From contig NZ_JAEULZ010000003.1 of NCBI RefSeq assembly GCF_016793485.1, positions 186,001 through 250,000 of the forward strand: DNA of 64,000 nucleotides, in the 5' to 3' direction. How positions within the stretch are numbered: position 1 is the first letter of the stretch; each line of letters starts with the position of its first letter. The notes beneath the pieces were generated by a model. That model made no database searches, had not been told where the DNA came from, and saw only the letters and a list, made by a program, of their open reading frames with translations. The translations under genes and the position numbers were made by a program. Shown piece by piece: positions 26,754 through 34,533 of the stretch. Origin of the DNA: Mesorhizobium sp. (GTDB lineage Bacteria; Pseudomonadota; Alphaproteobacteria; Rhizobiales; Rhizobiaceae).

Positions 26754-27131
26754 TCAGGCCTTGGGCTTGTCCACCGCGTGTTCCAGCAGCAGTTTCATCG
26801 GGATGATGTCGAGCGCAGCCTTATTGGTCGCGGAGAGAACCACCGGGCATGCCGCGCCGTTCTGGTAGGCCTCGAGCCACTTTGCCGTCAGCACGCACCA
26901 GCGGTTGCCGGGAACCAGTCCAGGAAAACGCTTGTCGGGTTCAGGCACGGACAGATTGTTGCCGATGCTGTCCTGGAAGGCGATGAATTCCTTGGTGACG
27001 ATCGCACATACCGTATGCGGGTTCGGATCGTCTGGACCGTCGTCGCAACAGCCATTGCGCGTATATCCCGTCATGGGCTCGAAGCCGCACGGCTCCAGCG
27101 GCCCGCCGAGGACGTTACGCCTGTTGGTCAT
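26754..27131 (-). CDS. DUF2237 protein
   Basis: A 125-residue protein of the DUF2237 family, recognised by NVLGGPLEPC, TGYTRNGCCDDGPDDPNPHTVCA and the C-terminal GNRWCVLTAKWLEAY. Cysteines occur at CGF, the vicinal pair GCC, VCA and WCV, which could bind a metal or form disulfides. There is no signal peptide. The function of the family is not known to me. The start codon overlaps the amidase stop by 4 bp (ATGA), so it is firmly part of the operon between an amidase and an enoyl-CoA hydratase. It may be an accessory or metal-handling factor, but this is only guilt by association. Confidence 0.8.
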   Translation of the reverse strand: MTNRRNVLGGPLEPCGFEPMTGYTRNGCCDDGPDDPNPHTVCAIVTKEFIAFQDSIGNNLSVPEPDKRFPGLVPGNRWCVLTAKWLEAYQNGAACPVVLSATNKAALDIIPMKLLLEHAVDKPKA

Positions 27132-28687
27132 GCGACTACTCCCTGTCTGGTGCGGTCGTCTGCAAGACGACCCGATGGCGGAGGGGCCATGAAGACTTCG
27201 CGCCGAAAACGATGCGCTAGCGCGATGAGGCAGTGGTCATCCAGCGCACGGCCGATCAGCAGCATGCCAACCGGCAGCCCGTCGATCATGGCGCACGGCA
27301 CGCTTAGTGCGGGATGCCCCGTCAGGTTCATAACGCAGTTGTTGTCGTGCATTTCGAAGGCTAGCTTCTGGTGCTCGGCCGGCGCCAACGGACCCCCGGG
27401 CAGCCGGTGCGGCAGCATGGGCACTGTCGGCATCACCAGGACATCGTAGCGCTTCAGCGCAGCGTCGTACTGCGCCCGCAGCGTCCGGCGTAGCGCTTGT
27501 GCCAGCGCCATGACACGGCCCTTTGTCTCGTGGCGAAGCAAGGTTCCCGCGATCAGCGAGACCTTGCCGTTCAGAGGCAGGTTTTCGATGTTCGTATCGA
27601 ACGCCTTACCAAACGCCATTGCGAGTGCGGGATCGTAGGCGCCTGCATGGTTGCTGCCCTGCATGTTCTGCTCGAACACTGTCGCCAGGCCACCTTCGCA
27701 CGAGATCGGAACGTGGATGTCGCGCCCGTGCCTGTGAAGCTCGACCGCGGTTTCTTCCGCGCCTGCGCACAGTTTTCCCAGAGCGGTGGCCGCATCCCTC
27801 ACGACCGCATCAACACGTGGATCGGAACGATCCGGCCAGCCGAAACCATCAATCACGATGCCTATACGAAGCTTGGAAATATCCCTGTCGAGATCGTTGG
27901 CCGAACCGACCAGTTTTCCAACACCCACCTGGCGCGGATCGTCCTCGCTATGGCCTGCGACTGCATCCAGAAGTCGCGCCAACTGCGAAGGGGTGCGCGC
28001 CATCAGGCCGAGATGGTCCATGCTGTACTCGGTCGGCAATGCCCCGAAATAGGGTACGACGCCGAACGTCGCCTTGAGCGCCAGGACCCCACACCACGCA
28101 GCAGGGTTGCGGACGGATCCGCCAAGGTCCGTACCCAACGCGATATCGGCCTGGTCGCTTGCCAGCAACGCACCGCATCCGCTGGTCGAGCCGCCGGCGG
28201 AACGCTTGGCGTCATAGGGGTTCAGGACCGGTCCCGTGGCGCTTGTGAAACTGGAGCCGGAATAGCAAAGGTCCTCACAGACGGCCGTGCCGACAAGTTG
28301 CGCACCGGCTTCGAGCGCGCGCTCCACGACGGTCGCGCTGTGCGCCGGCGTATAGTCGCGCAGGAATGCCGACCCCGCCGTCATCGGCACGCCGGCAACC
28401 GCGATCGAATCCTTGACGGCCAGCCTCATGCCGCTCAACGGTCCTGGCGATCCGGCATGTCCTTGCGTCCTGTACATCCAGGCGTGAAGCGCGTCAGTCC
28501 CGGCCACGCGTTCCAGATCGCGGAACGGTGCCGGTTGGGAGGTCGTCGGAAGGCTCGCTGCCAGCGCCTCGACCCGCGCATAGGTTGCCCGCGTTCCGTC
28601 GAGCAGCGCGTCCAGCCCCTCGATGGCGTCCGCATCTATTTCCCAGCGCGCCAGCAGGCGGTCGCGGTCGGCAGGCGTCGACGCCAT
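27128..28687 (-). CDS. Amidase-signature-family hydrolase
   Basis: A 519-residue amidase with the complete Ser-cisSer-Lys triad: Lys92 (LAVKDSIAV), Ser167 (GGSTSGCGALLA) and nucleophile Ser191 (GTDLGGSVRNPA). These enzymes hydrolyse amides, ureido acids and allophanate. It is larger than minimal amidases, but there is no AtzF/DUR-type C-terminal domain, so it is not a typical allophanate hydrolase. Coupling is tight: its start shares a base with the DUF1116 stop (TAATG) and its stop overlaps DUF2237. It probably cleaves the linear amide or ureido acid formed after ring opening. It is not GatA, since no GatB or GatC is near. Confidence 0.85.
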   Translation of the reverse strand: MASTPADRDRLLARWEIDADAIEGLDALLDGTRATYARVEALAASLPTTSQPAPFRDLERVAGTDALHAWMYRTQGHAGSPGPLSGMRLAVKDSIAVAGVPMTAGSAFLRDYTPAHSATVVERALEAGAQLVGTAVCEDLCYSGSSFTSATGPVLNPYDAKRSAGGSTSGCGALLASDQADIALGTDLGGSVRNPAAWCGVLALKATFGVVPYFGALPTEYSMDHLGLMARTPSQLARLLDAVAGHSEDDPRQVGVGKLVGSANDLDRDISKLRIGIVIDGFGWPDRSDPRVDAVVRDAATALGKLCAGAEETAVELHRHGRDIHVPISCEGGLATVFEQNMQGSNHAGAYDPALAMAFGKAFDTNIENLPLNGKVSLIAGTLLRHETKGRVMALAQALRRTLRAQYDAALKRYDVLVMPTVPMLPHRLPGGPLAPAEHQKLAFEMHDNNCVMNLTGHPALSVPCAMIDGLPVGMLLIGRALDDHCLIALAHRFRREVFMAPPPSGRLADDRTRQGVVA

Positions 28688-29946
28688 TATGTCTGGGCCC
28701 CGGCGGAAAGCGCCTCGCTTGCCGCAATGAAGGGCTCTATCGGCACCCGGGTGATCCCCGCGCCGATACGGCCGTGGCCGGGCAGCCGATGCGCCATGCC
28801 ATTGTTGATGACCGGTGCGATGCCGGTCGCACGAACCTTGTTCACATCGATACCGATCGGTGTGCCGCGATGTTCCTCCACCGGGATCAGGAAACGCGTG
28901 CTGGTTCCTGCACAGATGCTACGCATTTCTGCGACGAACTGAGTTGCCTCGGCAGCGGTACCCCCGACGAAAGACATGATTGCCGGCGCTGCCGTCATGG
29001 CGAAGGCGCCGAATCCGGCGGTCTCCGAGATCATGGAATCGCCCATGGTCGGGGTGATGTCCTCTATGCGGGCTCCCGGCACGAGCTTCGGCTCGCCGAT
29101 CGGAGAAGGAGCGACGAACCAGCGGTCACCCATTCCGCTGACACGAATGCCGAAGTCGCGGCCGTTTGCCGACATGGCTGTGACGATCGGGCTGCCGGGC
29201 ACATCGGACGCGGCCAGCGTCAGCGCCTTGGCCATGGAGATGGCGAAGGGCAGTGCGAAATGGCCATTGCCGGCCATGAAGGTCGCGACCTTTTCGGCCG
29301 CGTCCTGGTGCTTCGACCGGATGAAGGACGGAGCGAAGCGGATAATCAGGTTGCCGGTGGTGGCAACGAGGCGGTTGTGGCACTCGTCGCCGCGACGCAA
29401 TCCCTCGGTAATAAGGTCGACGAGATCGATCGGCGCGGAACCCTGCACAGCCTCGTCCAGCACGGCCACCATGTCGGTCGCCATCCAGCGCAACCGAGCC
29501 AGTGTCTTCTCATCGTAGGAACCATAACGCACCGCGCCGTCCGTGCCTTCATTTAGCGGCGCAAAGGTCGTGTGTCTGTCCGAGCGAGCAACCGCGACAG
29601 GCATGCTCGGCGTGATGATGCCGGCCATGGCGCCGAGCGCGCCCGCGTCGTGGCAGGGTGATATCTCGACATCGCCGGCATCGATGATCGCTTCGGCTTC
29701 CGCGACATCCTTCGCCTCGCCCTCAAGGAGCAGGCCACCGATGATGGCACCTCGCATGGGCCCCGGTATGCGGTCCAGTTCGATCGGGGGACCTGCATGC
29801 AGGAAGCTGCGAGGCCCCACCTTGCCCGTCACTTCGCGCGCCGTGCAAATCCGTTCCAACACCACCTTGGTAGAGTCGAGCGCCGCGACGGACCGCTGGA
29901 TCGGATCGAGATTTTGGCACGGTGCCGGTGTGGGTTCTGCGTTCAT
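28687..29946 (-). CDS. DUF1116 protein (YlbE/AllG-like), first gene of the heterocycle operon
   Basis: A 419-residue protein of the DUF1116 family, recognised by LHAGPPI, PGPMRGAIIGGLLLEGEA, SPCHDAGALGAMAGIITPSMPV and FAPLNEGTDGAVRYG. In enterobacteria the DUF1116 protein YlbE acts with FdrA and YlbF in oxamate carbamoyltransferase of allantoin breakdown. Neither partner, nor a carbamate kinase, is in this window. It is therefore an orphan, either working with partners elsewhere or doing a different reaction. It is the promoter-proximal gene, divergent from the LysR regulator across 293 bp, with a one-base overlap to the amidase. A carbamoyl-transfer role would fit a pathway that releases ureido or carbamoyl groups. 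Confidence 0.8.
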   Translation of the reverse strand: MNAEPTPAPCQNLDPIQRSVAALDSTKVVLERICTAREVTGKVGPRSFLHAGPPIELDRIPGPMRGAIIGGLLLEGEAKDVAEAEAIIDAGDVEISPCHDAGALGAMAGIITPSMPVAVARSDRHTTFAPLNEGTDGAVRYGSYDEKTLARLRWMATDMVAVLDEAVQGSAPIDLVDLITEGLRRGDECHNRLVATTGNLIIRFAPSFIRSKHQDAAEKVATFMAGNGHFALPFAISMAKALTLAASDVPGSPIVTAMSANGRDFGIRVSGMGDRWFVAPSPIGEPKLVPGARIEDITPTMGDSMISETAGFGAFAMTAAPAIMSFVGGTAAEATQFVAEMRSICAGTSTRFLIPVEEHRGTPIGIDVNKVRATGIAPVINNGMAHRLPGHGRIGAGITRVPIEPFIAASEALSAGAQT

Positions 29947-30239
29947 TGGAGTTATCGTTCGCCCTGTTTTGTCTGATGCAGCGCTGCCACAGCCACGTGT
30001 GCGTGGTTGCCGTCAGGCTTGGTGCACGAATGCGCAGCCGCTCGGACCTGTCGCCGGTCGCGATGGAAATGCATTTTGCTTGAAAAACAGAGTGTTAAGA
30101 CGTGCGTGCTTTGGCGCGCGCATTTTTCCTCCCCTGGGTGCCTTTTCGGTGCCTCGTCTTGTTGAAGGGGATTATAGGTTGGGCTATGTTCCAAGATAGA
30201 GTGAAATAGTGAACCCTGAGTTCCAGATTTTGGACGGTC
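29947..30239. promoter_or_regulatory. Divergent promoter region between DUF1116 operon and LysR gene
   Basis: This 293-base AT-richer stretch is a typical LysR control region. CTATGTTCCAAGATAG (about 30183-30198) has inverted ends CTAT/ATAG and is the only LysR-box-like element I noticed, about 42 bp before the LysR start; the match is weak. No open frame in it looks like a protein. Confidence 0.4.
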
Positions 30240-31187
30240 ATGAGCGACCAATACGAACTGAAAGATATTCGTTGCTTCCTCTCCATCGCACGGGCTGGAA
30301 GCATCTCGCGGGCGGCCACTGCATACAACATTCCGAAAGCGACGCTGAGCCATCACCTACGGCGGCTGGAGGACGCGTTGCATGTCGAGCTGTTCGTGCG
30401 CAAAGCCAAAGGTCTTGAGCTAACCGATGCGGGCAAGGAGTTTCTCGACCACGCCTCGATCATTTTCGATACTTGCGAGAACGCGGTCAGCGCAGCACAG
30501 CGCGCCCATTCCACCATCAGTGGCCGCATCCGCATCGTCGCAAGTTCGGCCTTCGGCACATCGCTGATCGGCGCTGCGGCGCACTATTTCGCGATCCATA
30601 ATCCGCAGATCGATTTCGACCTGCAAATGTATCCGAACGACAAGATCATCGCCGGCCAGTTCGATTTCGACTGCATGATCTTCGTCGGCGACCCGCCGAC
30701 ATCAAGTTTGCTGCGACGGAAAATGGGCGACGTCTCGTTCGGGCTATACGCAAGTCCGCAATTCATCGAGAAAAACGGAATGCCATCCACACTGGAGGAT
30801 GTGAACACCTGCGACGGCGTCGTTTACATGCGCAACGGGTTGCCAGAGCGCTGGCGAGTTCGCAACGACAAGCGGGTAGTCAACCTGAACCCGCACGCGC
30901 GATTCAATGTCAACGAATACTGGATGGCTAAATATTTCGCGGTGGAAGGCCTTGTCATCGGCTACCTGCCCGACTTCTTCGTCCGCTACGAGGTTGAGCA
31001 AGGCGGGCTTGTGCCGATCATGCCAGAGTGGCGCTCCGACGATGCGCCTGTCTACGCGGTCTATCCGCAGCATCGCCACCGCAACCCGCGCATCATGAAG
31101 CTGGTCGATTCGATGTGCAGCCAGTTCGACGAGTTTGTCCGCTCCCCCGGCTACCGTTCCGTTCGCATCGACTACGGCCAGGGGTAA
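30240..31187 (+). CDS. LysR-family transcriptional regulator
   Basis: A 315-residue regulator. The N-terminal winged helix-turn-helix is clear (LKDIRCFLSIARAGSISRAA, YNIPKATLSHHLRRLED, VELFVRKAKGLELTDAG). The effector-binding domain begins at about residue 90 (GRIRIVASSAFGTSLIGAAA). The small SHHLRRLE variation of the recognition helix is common in the family. It is divergent from the DUF1116-amidase-Mo-hydroxylase operon and convergent with the Rieske oxygenase cluster. By the usual LysR arrangement it should control the divergent operon and itself; control of the Rieske cluster as well is possible. Confidence 0.9.
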   Translation: MSDQYELKDIRCFLSIARAGSISRAATAYNIPKATLSHHLRRLEDALHVELFVRKAKGLELTDAGKEFLDHASIIFDTCENAVSAAQRAHSTISGRIRIVASSAFGTSLIGAAAHYFAIHNPQIDFDLQMYPNDKIIAGQFDFDCMIFVGDPPTSSLLRRKMGDVSFGLYASPQFIEKNGMPSTLEDVNTCDGVVYMRNGLPERWRVRNDKRVVNLNPHARFNVNEYWMAKYFAVEGLVIGYLPDFFVRYEVEQGGLVPIMPEWRSDDAPVYAVYPQHRHRNPRIMKLVDSMCSQFDEFVRSPGYRSVRIDYGQG

Positions 31188-31223
31188 CAAGTCCTCGCCA
31201 GGCGGCGAGCACAACTCACCCGT

Positions 31224-31691
31224 TCAATGGTGGTGGGCGTCCGGGTCGGGAAGCGGTTTGAATACGTCCGAACCGGTGTTTATCCAGCGTACGCCGTGCC
31301 CGTCCTCTACGCAGGAGTCGATATCGGTCGAACCGATATAGGCGACCATGTACCAGATGAGTTCTGCGGCAAACATCGATGAGTTCTCGCGCGGCTCTCT
31401 TATACCTACCCGCTCGCTCCAGGCAGATGCCGCCTTGTCCACGTCGATCTTGTAGCCGAAGGTCGCGTCCGGGCGATTGGCGGGCGTGAATGTAAGCTGA
31501 AGCTGGCGCCCATTCGGACCATCGACTGCGTCGACCTTGTGAAACCGCATGTCCGGCCAGAATGTCCTTTCGCGCAGATGCTCGTCCGCATCGACGGGGT
31601 GACCGCCTTGCCGCACAGTGTTGTATTTGCGGCTGAGGATGGTCCAGATGTGGTCCCTGACACGTTCGTCAAACTCGATCTGATCCGCCAT
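31224..31691 (-). CDS. Unrecognised 155-residue protein, last gene of the Rieske oxygenase cluster
   Basis: I do not recognise this protein. It is soluble, charged and Asp/His-rich, with no signal peptide or membrane segment. It begins MADQIEFDERVRDHIWTILS and ends in a His-rich tail (DPDAHHH). Aromatic residues are frequent in the middle (ERTFWPDMRFHKVD, AAELIWYMVAYIG). It lies 44 bp downstream of the FAD reductase in the same direction, so it is co-transcribed with a three-component oxygenase. It does not show the pattern of the NTF2-like beta subunit of dioxygenases. A role as accessory subunit or product-handling protein is a guess. Confidence 0.65.
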   Translation of the reverse strand: MADQIEFDERVRDHIWTILSRKYNTVRQGGHPVDADEHLRERTFWPDMRFHKVDAVDGPNGRQLQLTFTPANRPDATFGYKIDVDKAASAWSERVGIREPRENSSMFAAELIWYMVAYIGSTDIDSCVEDGHGVRWINTGSDVFKPLPDPDAHHH

Positions 31692-31735
31692 TTCCGCTCC
31701 CTGCTCTGTCCATGGACGCGTCGTCTTAGCCGGCG

Positions 31736-32938
31736 CTATGCCGCCTGCAGCGCGCGCGCTTCTTCTTCGATCTGACGTCGTAGCTTCATGACGATCCGCG
31801 GTGCATTGATACCTGCGGCGGCGACCAGGCGTCCGTCGCGATAGAACCGCGCAAGCGGTCCCGGCGCTTCGCCAGACCGGTCGAGCTCCACGTGGTCATG
31901 CCCTTGATGCCATCCGACCATCTGGATTTTCTGGCCATACTGATCCGACCAGAAATAGGGAACGTCGCCAAAAGCCTTGCGCAATTCCTGACGACCGGTG
32001 AGCGCCGCGGCCATATTGCGCGCTGCCGCCCTGCCCTGCGCGGACGCGTTGGTCCAATGCTCGACACGCATCTGAATTCCGTAAACGGGATTCATCCACC
32101 GCGCGACATCCCCAGCAGCAAAGATGGCCGGCCGCGACGTTGCCAGATAGGTGTCGCAGACGACACCGTTGTCGACAGCCACCCCAGACCCTTCCAGCCA
32201 GTGCGTGCAGGGCTCTGATCCGGCCCCCACGACAACGAGTTGGGCATCTATCGTTGTGCCGTCAGCGAGTTTGACGCCTGCGACCCACCCGTTATCGACA
32301 GCAAGGCGCTCGACCATGCCGCCCATGATGAGTTCGACACCGTTGTCGCGATGCAGATCAAGGAAATACGTCCCGAACGCACCGCCGAACGGGCGCTCCA
32401 GCAGCGACTGCAACTGTTCAACGAGCGTGACTTCAAGTCCAAGCGTGCGCATGGACGCAGCAAGCTCGCAGCCGATCAGTCCGCCGCCAATCACGACAAC
32501 TTTAGGCTTCCCGGCAAGGCTCTCGCGTATCGCTACTGCGTCGTCCAGCGTCCGCAAGGGAAACACGCCCCCTACGCCTTGCAAGATGTCGGGCATTCTC
32601 GCTCGCGCGCCGGTGGCGACAAGCAATTGGTCGAAGCCTATGCGTTCGCCGTTGCCAAGCACCACAGACTGGCCACTCGGGTCCAGCGATGCACAGGACT
32701 CGCTGACGATCCGAAGCCGGCCCAGATCGCCCTCGATGCCGGGAAGCATGAGGTCGGCTATCTCGTTGCGGGCCTGCATGAACTCCTTGGACAGTGCAGG
32801 CTTGCTGTACGCGCGATGACGCTCGCCGGTCACCCAGACTACATCGGCGTCCGGAACGAGGGCCATCAGTTCCGCAACTGCGGAGTGGCCAGCCAGCGAG
32901 CCACCGGCCACGACGATCCGATGCGTCATTTCACCCAT
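31736..32938 (-). CDS. FAD-dependent ferredoxin reductase of the Rieske oxygenase system
   Basis: A 400-residue reductase of the rubredoxin/putidaredoxin/BphA4 type. The N-terminal FAD motif is VVAGGSLAGHSAVAEL, the central NADH-binding motif is VVIGGGLIGCELAASM, and FAD-contact GDVARWMNP follows (about residue 275). It carries electrons from NADH to the small ferredoxin encoded 37 bp upstream, which then reduces the Rieske oxygenase. The AHRAYSKPALSKEF segment near the N-terminus is the usual FAD-binding KP motif of this class. Confidence 0.87.
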   Translation of the reverse strand: MGEMTHRIVVAGGSLAGHSAVAELMALVPDADVVWVTGERHRAYSKPALSKEFMQARNEIADLMLPGIEGDLGRLRIVSESCASLDPSGQSVVLGNGERIGFDQLLVATGARARMPDILQGVGGVFPLRTLDDAVAIRESLAGKPKVVVIGGGLIGCELAASMRTLGLEVTLVEQLQSLLERPFGGAFGTYFLDLHRDNGVELIMGGMVERLAVDNGWVAGVKLADGTTIDAQLVVVGAGSEPCTHWLEGSGVAVDNGVVCDTYLATSRPAIFAAGDVARWMNPVYGIQMRVEHWTNASAQGRAAARNMAAALTGRQELRKAFGDVPYFWSDQYGQKIQMVGWHQGHDHVELDRSGEAPGPLARFYRDGRLVAAAGINAPRIVMKLRRQIEEEARALQAA

Positions 32939-32975
32939 TCAACATGCTTTCGCAGCGCGTTTCATCACCCGGCGC

Positions 32976-33173
32976 TCAATCCTCGACCAGCTTGAGCGCG
33001 AGGATCGGGCAGGACGTGATCGACTGGCGCACGCGCGCGCGCAGTTCAGGATCTTCCGGGATGTTTTCCGCAACGTGCAGGTAAAGGTCGTCATCAACAT
33101 CAAAGACCTCCGGGGCAATACCCATGCAAACCCCGTTGCCGTCGCAACGCTGCCGGTCGACGATGATCTTCAT
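32976..33173 (-). CDS. Small 3Fe-4S-type ferredoxin
   Basis: A 65-residue single-cluster ferredoxin. Ligand cysteines are Cys10 and Cys16 (RCDGNGVCMG) and Cys55 (TSCPILAL). The position where a 4Fe-4S protein has a third Cys is Asn13, so a 3Fe-4S cluster (or 4Fe with a non-Cys ligand) is expected, as in the ferredoxins that serve cytochromes P450. It is small and acidic (DVDDDLYLH). The frame is open far upstream to 33677, but MKIIVDRQRC at 33173 is the only start giving a ferredoxin. It sits between the oxygenase and the reductase, as the electron shuttle. Confidence 0.88.
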   Translation of the reverse strand: MKIIVDRQRCDGNGVCMGIAPEVFDVDDDLYLHVAENIPEDPELRARVRQSITSCPILALKLVED

Positions 33174-33291
33174 TCTCAATCTCCCAAATAAGGTTTTCCG
33201 TAAGACGAGCCGCGCCTCCACGCGCCCCGCCGGAAATTCATCCATCCCGCATGTTTGTCCGAAAGCCGGTGTGTGCTTCCGGAGCCGAGCG

Positions 33292-34533
33292 CTAGGCGTC
33301 CTGTTCCTGCCGGGCTTCCTTCGCGTAGTCGCGGTATCGTTTGTGCAGCCATTGATAGAACTGCAGCAGCGACTCCTCCTGGAAGGAATAGCGGCCCGGC
33401 TTGCGGAAGCGGGACCGGTTGCCGCGCTGTACCGACGCGGTCGAAGCGGCATCCTGATTGTGGAACACAACCAAGCCGTCCTGGGCGATCTTGTAGAGAT
33501 GTTCGAAGAGAGGCAGCTTGGTACTCGCCTCGGGATAGAGGTGACCGATGCGAAGGTTGAGCGCGTTGGGACCGGCGGGTAGGACAAGGTAGTAGAACAG
33601 CCCCTCCGGAACCGCACCGAAGCCGAGGTTCGGCGGAATGCTTGCGAAGATGACCTCGTTGCGTTCCTTTTCCCCAAGCGTGGAAATGATCGGCATCAGA
33701 GCCTTGCCGGTGGGGTTGAAGCCCGCGTCCGGATAATAGAAGCCGGTAGGGTGGTAGACCGCACCGTCATCCTCGTCGTAGTCGACAAAGCTGGTCAGAC
33801 GCACATGCGCGAAATCGTGCAGCATCCCGTGGAGATAGGCGCTGTGATACGGCTCGATGCCGTTCTCAAGCTGCGGCTTCCAATTCCAGTCACATCCCTT
33901 GATCTCCGCCACGGGCATCGAGACCATGTCCTGGATGTTGTACAGCTCCAGCGCCTTCGTAAGCTTGTGCAGAGTCGGCGTCAGCGGCTTGGCGTTGGGA
34001 TCCAGATTGGTGAAGACGAAGCCGTTCCAGATCTCGACCTTGTGAGACGGCAGATGGGCCTCCGACTTGAGCGTCTTGAGGCCGATCGTGTCGTTCATCG
34101 ACGGAGCTGCGATCAGGTGTCCGTCGAGACCGTAGGTCCACGCATGGAATGGGCAGCGGAACAGCCGGCCAGTGTTGCCGGACCCTTCGCAGAGCAGATG
34201 GCCGCGATGGGCGCAGATCGGCGTGAACACGCGGATTTCCATGTTCTGGTCGCGAACCATGACCAGCGGCTCGTCGCCCATGTCGATGCGAACGAAATCG
34301 CCGGGATTCTTGACTTCATCGACCCGGCCCAGGCACAGCCAGCTGCGCAGGAAAACCGCTTCCTGCTCGAAGTCGTAGAACTCCTGATCGACGTAGCACT
34401 CGCGTGGCAGGTTCCAACCGCTCTGCATGTCCTTCACGCCTGCCTCGATCTGGTCGAGGACTCTCAGAATGCGGTCGGATACGCCAGCGCTTCGCGCCCT
34501 TCCATTGCCGTTGCCGTTATGCTTGCAGTCCAC
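33292..34533 (-). CDS. Rieske non-haem iron oxygenase, large subunit
   Basis: A 413-residue terminal oxygenase. The Rieske [2Fe-2S] site is Cys107, His109, Cys127 and His130 (CAHRG and CPFH with 17 residues between His109 and Cys127). The mononuclear iron site follows at His230 and His235 (ENGIEPYHSAYLHG). The length and single-subunit layout, with no recognisable beta subunit, point to an alpha-only enzyme of the demethylase/monooxygenase or small-substrate dioxygenase type. Three-component organisation with a one-cluster ferredoxin and an FAD reductase resembles dicamba-demethylase-like and related systems. The substrate is unknown; N- or O-demethylation of a heterocycle would fit the neighbouring operon but is inference. 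Confidence 0.85.
   Translation of the reverse strand: MDCKHNGNGNGRARSAGVSDRILRVLDQIEAGVKDMQSGWNLPRECYVDQEFYDFEQEAVFLRSWLCLGRVDEVKNPGDFVRIDMGDEPLVMVRDQNMEIRVFTPICAHRGHLLCEGSGNTGRLFRCPFHAWTYGLDGHLIAAPSMNDTIGLKTLKSEAHLPSHKVEIWNGFVFTNLDPNAKPLTPTLHKLTKALELYNIQDMVSMPVAEIKGCDWNWKPQLENGIEPYHSAYLHGMLHDFAHVRLTSFVDYDEDDGAVYHPTGFYYPDAGFNPTGKALMPIISTLGEKERNEVIFASIPPNLGFGAVPEGLFYYLVLPAGPNALNLRIGHLYPEASTKLPLFEHLYKIAQDGLVVFHNQDAASTASVQRGNRSRFRKPGRYSFQEESLLQFYQWLHKRYRDYAKEARQEQDA

Noticed and set aside
27128-28687. Amidase as GatA or allophanate hydrolase
   Set aside because: No gatB or gatC nearby, and no C-terminal domain of the AtzF/DUR1,2 type.
31224-31691. The 155-residue protein as a dioxygenase beta subunit
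   Set aside because: The size is close, but none of the usual NTF2-like beta-subunit features is visible and the oxygenase looks alpha-only.
33174-33677. 168-codon extension of the ferredoxin frame
   Set aside because: It overlaps the Rieske oxygenase gene and reads as low-complexity Arg/Ser; the 65-residue product is a complete ferredoxin.
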